From Anaerolineaceae bacterium UBA6107 (lineage in GTDB: Bacteria > Chloroflexota > Anaerolineae > Anaerolineales > Anaerolineaceae): 8,878 nt of DNA. Made by a program: the position numbers and the translations under genes. Positions 6,398-8,878 of this stretch are shown one piece after another (position 1 is the first letter of the stretch; every line of letters starts with the position of its first letter). The DNA lies in the NCBI GenBank assembly GCA_002428455.1, contig DIWL01000043.1, positions 2,626 through 11,503 on the forward strand, read 5' to 3'. Below the pieces are notes generated by a model. The model did not search any database, was not told the DNA's origin, and saw only the letters and a program-made list of their open reading frames with translations.

Positions 6398-6492
6398 TGC
6401 ACCGTAGAAATACAAAATCTGGCTTTTGATTTTTTTAACACTTGAAGTGAAATTCCTAACTCATTTGGACTTGCAATAGATCGATAACACGC

Positions 6493-7782
6493 TTACTTCA
6501 GCATAATCGCAGCTGCCCGTCGGGCGATCTCCACCGCAAAATTTGTTCCCCTGTCCCAGGGATAAACCTGCGACATACTGGCGAAATATAGTCCGTCCAA
6601 AGGGGTTTTGATAGACGGGATATTCTGCGAATGGTTCAGCAACGGTACTGGTTGCGCGTAATTTGTTCGTGACACCCAGCTGTTGGTGATCCAATCCGGT
6701 GAAAAATCCGGGTTGATGCGCTTGAAGCTCGGAATAAACCTTTCCAACAGCTCTTCTTTGGTGAACTGAAAGTATTCGTGTCCCGGTTCGAGGTAATCGC
6801 CGCAATAGATCAGGTGGCTACCGCCGAAGCGCTCTGCCGGCATGAAGTTGGTATGTTCGACCAGTGCCAGGAACGGAAACCCCGCGGACTTGGGCAGGTT
6901 ATACCAGTAGTAACCCTCTTTCGATAACTGATGCTTCAACGCGATCACCATCACCACCGCGCCCATGCTCTTGAGTTCCAGCAGTCCTTTCAGGTATTCC
7001 TCGGGCAGCTGCGGTGCCATCCTGGCTAGCTGCGCCGGAGAAATGGTGACCAGTACTTTGTCAAATTCTTCTACATTGTCCCCGGTATGCACTGAAATCA
7101 CGCCGTCTGTTTCTTTTTCAAGCCGCGTGACCCGCGTGTTGTAACGGAATTGCACATCCTTCTCTACAAGTATGCCAGCCATGTCATCCACAAAAGCCTG
7201 AAATCCTCCCATGTAGGTGGCCAGTTTTGTGGTGCGGGCATGCAACCGCGCCCACATCCATGCCATATTCACCTTTCCGGCGTGCTTCTCACTGAACTTG
7301 CCGATCACCATAGGTTCCCACATCTCACGGTAAACCTTTTCGCCGGCATATTTGCTCATCCACTCTGCCACGGTGGTTTTTTCCATCGGCTTCCAGTTTT
7401 TCGTCATTCGCAGGTAAACCCCTACCAGCCCGAAACGGATCTTGTTGATGCCGTAACCCAGCCCGGGATACAGCAACGCGCTGGGGATTGAATCGAAGGG
7501 ATAGAACTTACCGTTGTGATACATGACAGTCTTGGGATTTAGGATCAGCACCTTATCCTGCAATCCCAGCTCTTGAAACAGGTGGAACATGTACTTATCC
7601 GAGGTGAACCAGTGATGATAGAACTTCTCCACGGACCAGTCCCAACCGGGTTCCTTGAATCCCGCCGCCAACCCGCCGGGTACGGCGTCCGCTTCAAAAA
7701 CCGTCACGGAGTTGCCGGCCTTTACCAGGTCCAACGCCGCTGCCAATCCACCAAATCCTGCCCCGATGACTGCTACCTTCAT
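6493..7782 (-). CDS. FAD-dependent oxidoreductase (protoporphyrinogen oxidase/phytoene desaturase-like)
   Basis: Flavoprotein of the amine-oxidase superfamily (the broad group that includes protoporphyrinogen oxidase, phytoene desaturases and squalene-processing oxidases). The 429 residues start with the Rossmann dinucleotide motif VIGAGFGGLAAALDL (5-19), the ribose-binding Glu at the end of the second strand (VFEAD, E30) and the second FAD contact GGLAAGF (36-42). The C-terminal FAD-binding segment is GLYFASMSQVYPWDRGTNFAVE (397-418; key residues G397, D410, R411, G412, N414). The mid-part, with many aromatic residues (YHHWF 55-59, GYYWYNLP 290-297), is presumably the substrate domain. No signal peptide is seen. 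Its ATG overlaps the upstream stop codon as ATGA, and AAGGAG (7791-7796) sits eight bases before it, so it is translated with the flippase-like gene. The substrate is not readable; a membrane isoprenoid or lipid is a guess from the neighbour. It should not be called HemG/HemY without further evidence. Confidence 0.85.
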   Translation of the reverse strand: MKVAVIGAGFGGLAAALDLVKAGNSVTVFEADAVPGGLAAGFKEPGWDWSVEKFYHHWFTSDKYMFHLFQELGLQDKVLILNPKTVMYHNGKFYPFDSIPSALLYPGLGYGINKIRFGLVGVYLRMTKNWKPMEKTTVAEWMSKYAGEKVYREMWEPMVIGKFSEKHAGKVNMAWMWARLHARTTKLATYMGGFQAFVDDMAGILVEKDVQFRYNTRVTRLEKETDGVISVHTGDNVEEFDKVLVTISPAQLARMAPQLPEEYLKGLLELKSMGAVVMVIALKHQLSKEGYYWYNLPKSAGFPFLALVEHTNFMPAERFGGSHLIYCGDYLEPGHEYFQFTKEELLERFIPSFKRINPDFSPDWITNSWVSRTNYAQPVPLLNHSQNIPSIKTPLDGLYFASMSQVYPWDRGTNFAVEIARRAAAIMLK

Positions 7783-8813
7783 GCCTTGTTCTCCTTGTTT
7801 GGATCTCCCTCTACCGCTTCTTTACGCATGGAGTCGTTCCACTTGATGCCTTCCCTGGTCATGAAATACGCTCCTACCAGTGTGACCGGCAGCCACAACG
7901 CCACGTGCAGCACCACGCCGTAGCCCAGCGCTTCAGCCCCCGGAACGTTGAAAGCCACCAACACCGCCTTGGTCACTGCCTCCCAGGTGCCAATGTAACC
8001 GGGCGCGGATGGGATGGTGGTCGCCAGGTTGGCGATACCATTCAGCAGCATCAGCGCAAAGAAGCTCACTGTAAAGGTAAACGCGTGCATCACGAACCAG
8101 TACTTGACAGTCTCCAGCAGCCAGATGATCACCGATGTCACAAAGACCATCAGAATATTGAACGGTGATCTGAGCGAAGCCAGGCCTTCGAGGAACTTCA
8201 ACATGATCCCGGTGGTCTTCTCCCTGATCCGGACGGGCAGGAGGTGATCGATAAACCATCCGCCGATCCGCGCAGTGATCTTGGGAAACATGGCTGCCAG
8301 CAGGAAGATAATTAACGCAGCTGCGAAAATCCCCGCACCGATGAGCGCGAGGTTCTGGATATTCCCGACGAACCCGGATTCAAAGGCTGCCACCCTGGCC
8401 AGCGCGGGCAGGTTGAGAAACACGAACGCCAGCATCACCACCCCGTCAAAGATGCGCTCCACGATAACGGTAGCCAGCGAGGCCGAAATGTGCACACCTT
8501 CGCGCCTTTTGAGCACAACTGCACGAAGCACCTCGCCGGCCCGCGCCGGGTAGATGTTATTGCCCATGTAGCCGATGCAGGTGATGGGGAACATGACCCT
8601 GGTCGGCACTTTTTTGATCGGACCAAGCAGGTAATGCCAGCGCCAGGCGCGCACCCACAACCCCACAAAGAAAACCGCCACACCGGGGATGATCCACCAG
8701 TAGTTGGCGCTCTTTACCGCTCCCCAGAATTCACCCAGGTTGAGACCGCGTAAGGCGAAGTAGAGAAAAACCGCGCTGATGATTACGCCCAGCCAGAACT
8801 GCCATCGTTTCAT
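7779..8813 (-). CDS. Flippase-like integral membrane protein (UPF0104 / lysylphosphatidylglycerol synthase TM family)
   Basis: Polytopic inner-membrane protein related to the membrane half of MprF and to AglD-type proteins, thought to move or handle lipid-linked substrates. From the ATG at 8813 it has 344 residues and about eight hydrophobic segments (near 6-22, 39-56, 73-90, 112-136, 153-176, 219-243, 247-268, 296-317). Family hallmarks are seen: GYMGNNIYPARAGEVLRA (81-98), VERIFDG (118-124) and PSAPGYIGTWEA (268-279). A charged tail follows the last segment. The aminoacyl-transferase domain of full MprF is absent, so lysyl-lipid synthesis is not expected. The ATG is chosen because MKRWQFWLG matches the usual family start and because an extended -10 box ends seven bases before it. 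The frame stays open to a TTG at 8867 that adds 18 hydrophilic residues. It is translationally coupled with the FAD oxidoreductase. Confidence 0.88.
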   Translation of the reverse strand: MKRWQFWLGVIISAVFLYFALRGLNLGEFWGAVKSANYWWIIPGVAVFFVGLWVRAWRWHYLLGPIKKVPTRVMFPITCIGYMGNNIYPARAGEVLRAVVLKRREGVHISASLATVIVERIFDGVVMLAFVFLNLPALARVAAFESGFVGNIQNLALIGAGIFAAALIIFLLAAMFPKITARIGGWFIDHLLPVRIREKTTGIMLKFLEGLASLRSPFNILMVFVTSVIIWLLETVKYWFVMHAFTFTVSFFALMLLNGIANLATTIPSAPGYIGTWEAVTKAVLVAFNVPGAEALGYGVVLHVALWLPVTLVGAYFMTREGIKWNDSMRKEAVEGDPNKENKA

Positions 8814-8820
8814 AAGGGTG

Positions 8821-8829
8821 ATTCTACCA
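8821..8829 (-). promoter_or_regulatory. Extended -10 promoter directly upstream of the flippase gene (probable leaderless start)
   Basis: The minus strand reads TGG-TAGAAT (8829-8821) followed by CACCCTT and then the ATG at 8813. A start site 7-8 bases after the -10 would fall on the A of the ATG, giving an mRNA without a leader. This fits the absence of a Shine-Dalgarno sequence before this ATG, unlike most other genes here. The -35 is poor (GGACCA at 17 bases), which an extended -10 can offset. The hexamer TAGAAT is the same as at the dnaA promoter. Confidence 0.5.
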
Positions 8830-8878
8830 TGAAGACATTTCCCTGGTCCGGTTCCGAATTGACTCAAAACAAATCTTA

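Larger units (their letters stand above)
5982..6492. other. AT-rich gene-free region upstream of dnaA
   Basis: About 510 bases between the dnaA start and the oxidoreductase stop codon with no supportable gene or tRNA. The first 150 bases form the dnaA leader with three hairpins; the promoter follows; beyond about 6180 the DNA becomes AT-rich and holds two repeat structures described separately. Scanning both strands for TTATCCACA-type DnaA boxes found nothing better than about six of nine matches, so a replication origin is not supported. No T-rich intrinsic terminator for the oxidoreductase gene is evident; the CACT-TGA-AGTG palindrome at 6439-6449 is followed on the minus strand by A residues rather than T. 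Confidence 0.6.

Noticed and set aside
6439..6449. CACT-TGA-AGTG palindrome as terminator of the oxidoreductase gene
   Set aside because: On the minus strand it is followed by A residues, not a T tract, and the stem is very short.
6033..6492. Replication origin (oriC)
   Set aside because: AT-rich and next to dnaA, but no cluster of recognisable DnaA boxes on either strand.
8814..8867. Flippase gene starting at the TTG at 8867
   Set aside because: The extra 18 residues are hydrophilic and atypical for the family, and the apparent -10 box lies inside that stretch.

Overview
The window reads as a housekeeping stretch of a bacterial chromosome, most likely from the phylum Chloroflexota (Anaerolineae-like). 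That placement is an inference from the overall look of the genes: RNase J, a short-linker DnaA, a MutY-Nudix fusion, and a flippase-like protein next to an FAD oxidoreductase. No rRNA or other decisive marker is present. Coding DNA is moderately GC-rich, while the intergenic gaps are clearly AT-rich. I see no insertion sequences, CRISPR arrays, tRNAs, rRNAs or prophage genes.

Layout. Positions 1-1638 (+) hold a two-gene operon: the 3' part of mutY (adenine glycosylase with a C-terminal Nudix domain) overlaps pcm (protein-L-isoaspartate methyltransferase) by 8 bases. Convergent to it on the minus strand is a ribonuclease J gene (1689-3356), whose intrinsic terminator abuts the pcm stop codon. 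A gene-free AT-rich gap of about 390 bases (3357-3749) separates RNase J from a divergently transcribed multi-pass membrane protein of unknown function (3750-4601, +). That gene converges on dnaA (4635-5981, -), and the two share a strong hairpin built from the last codons of dnaA. A second AT-rich gap of about 510 bases (5982-6492) carries a good dnaA promoter, a hairpin-rich dnaA leader, and an unexplained array in which a palindrome is flanked by direct repeats. The right end (6493-8813, -) is a translationally coupled pair: a flippase-like membrane protein (UPF0104 / lysylphosphatidylglycerol-synthase transmembrane family), then an FAD-dependent oxidoreductase of the protoporphyrinogen oxidase/phytoene desaturase type.

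How the genes work together. MutY and Pcm are both damage-response functions (oxidised-guanine mispairs and aged aspartates) and appear co-transcribed. RNase J (RNA decay) and DnaA (replication initiation) are core single-gene units with long untranslated leaders. The flippase/oxidoreductase pair probably acts on a membrane lipid or isoprenoid, but its substrate cannot be read from the sequence.

I found no clear new multi-gene system. The best leads are regulatory: a probable leaderless promoter for the flippase gene, a dnaA leader with a loop complementary to its own Shine-Dalgarno sequence, the repeat-palindrome-repeat array upstream of dnaA, and a MutY whose Nudix domain keeps a complete catalytic signature.
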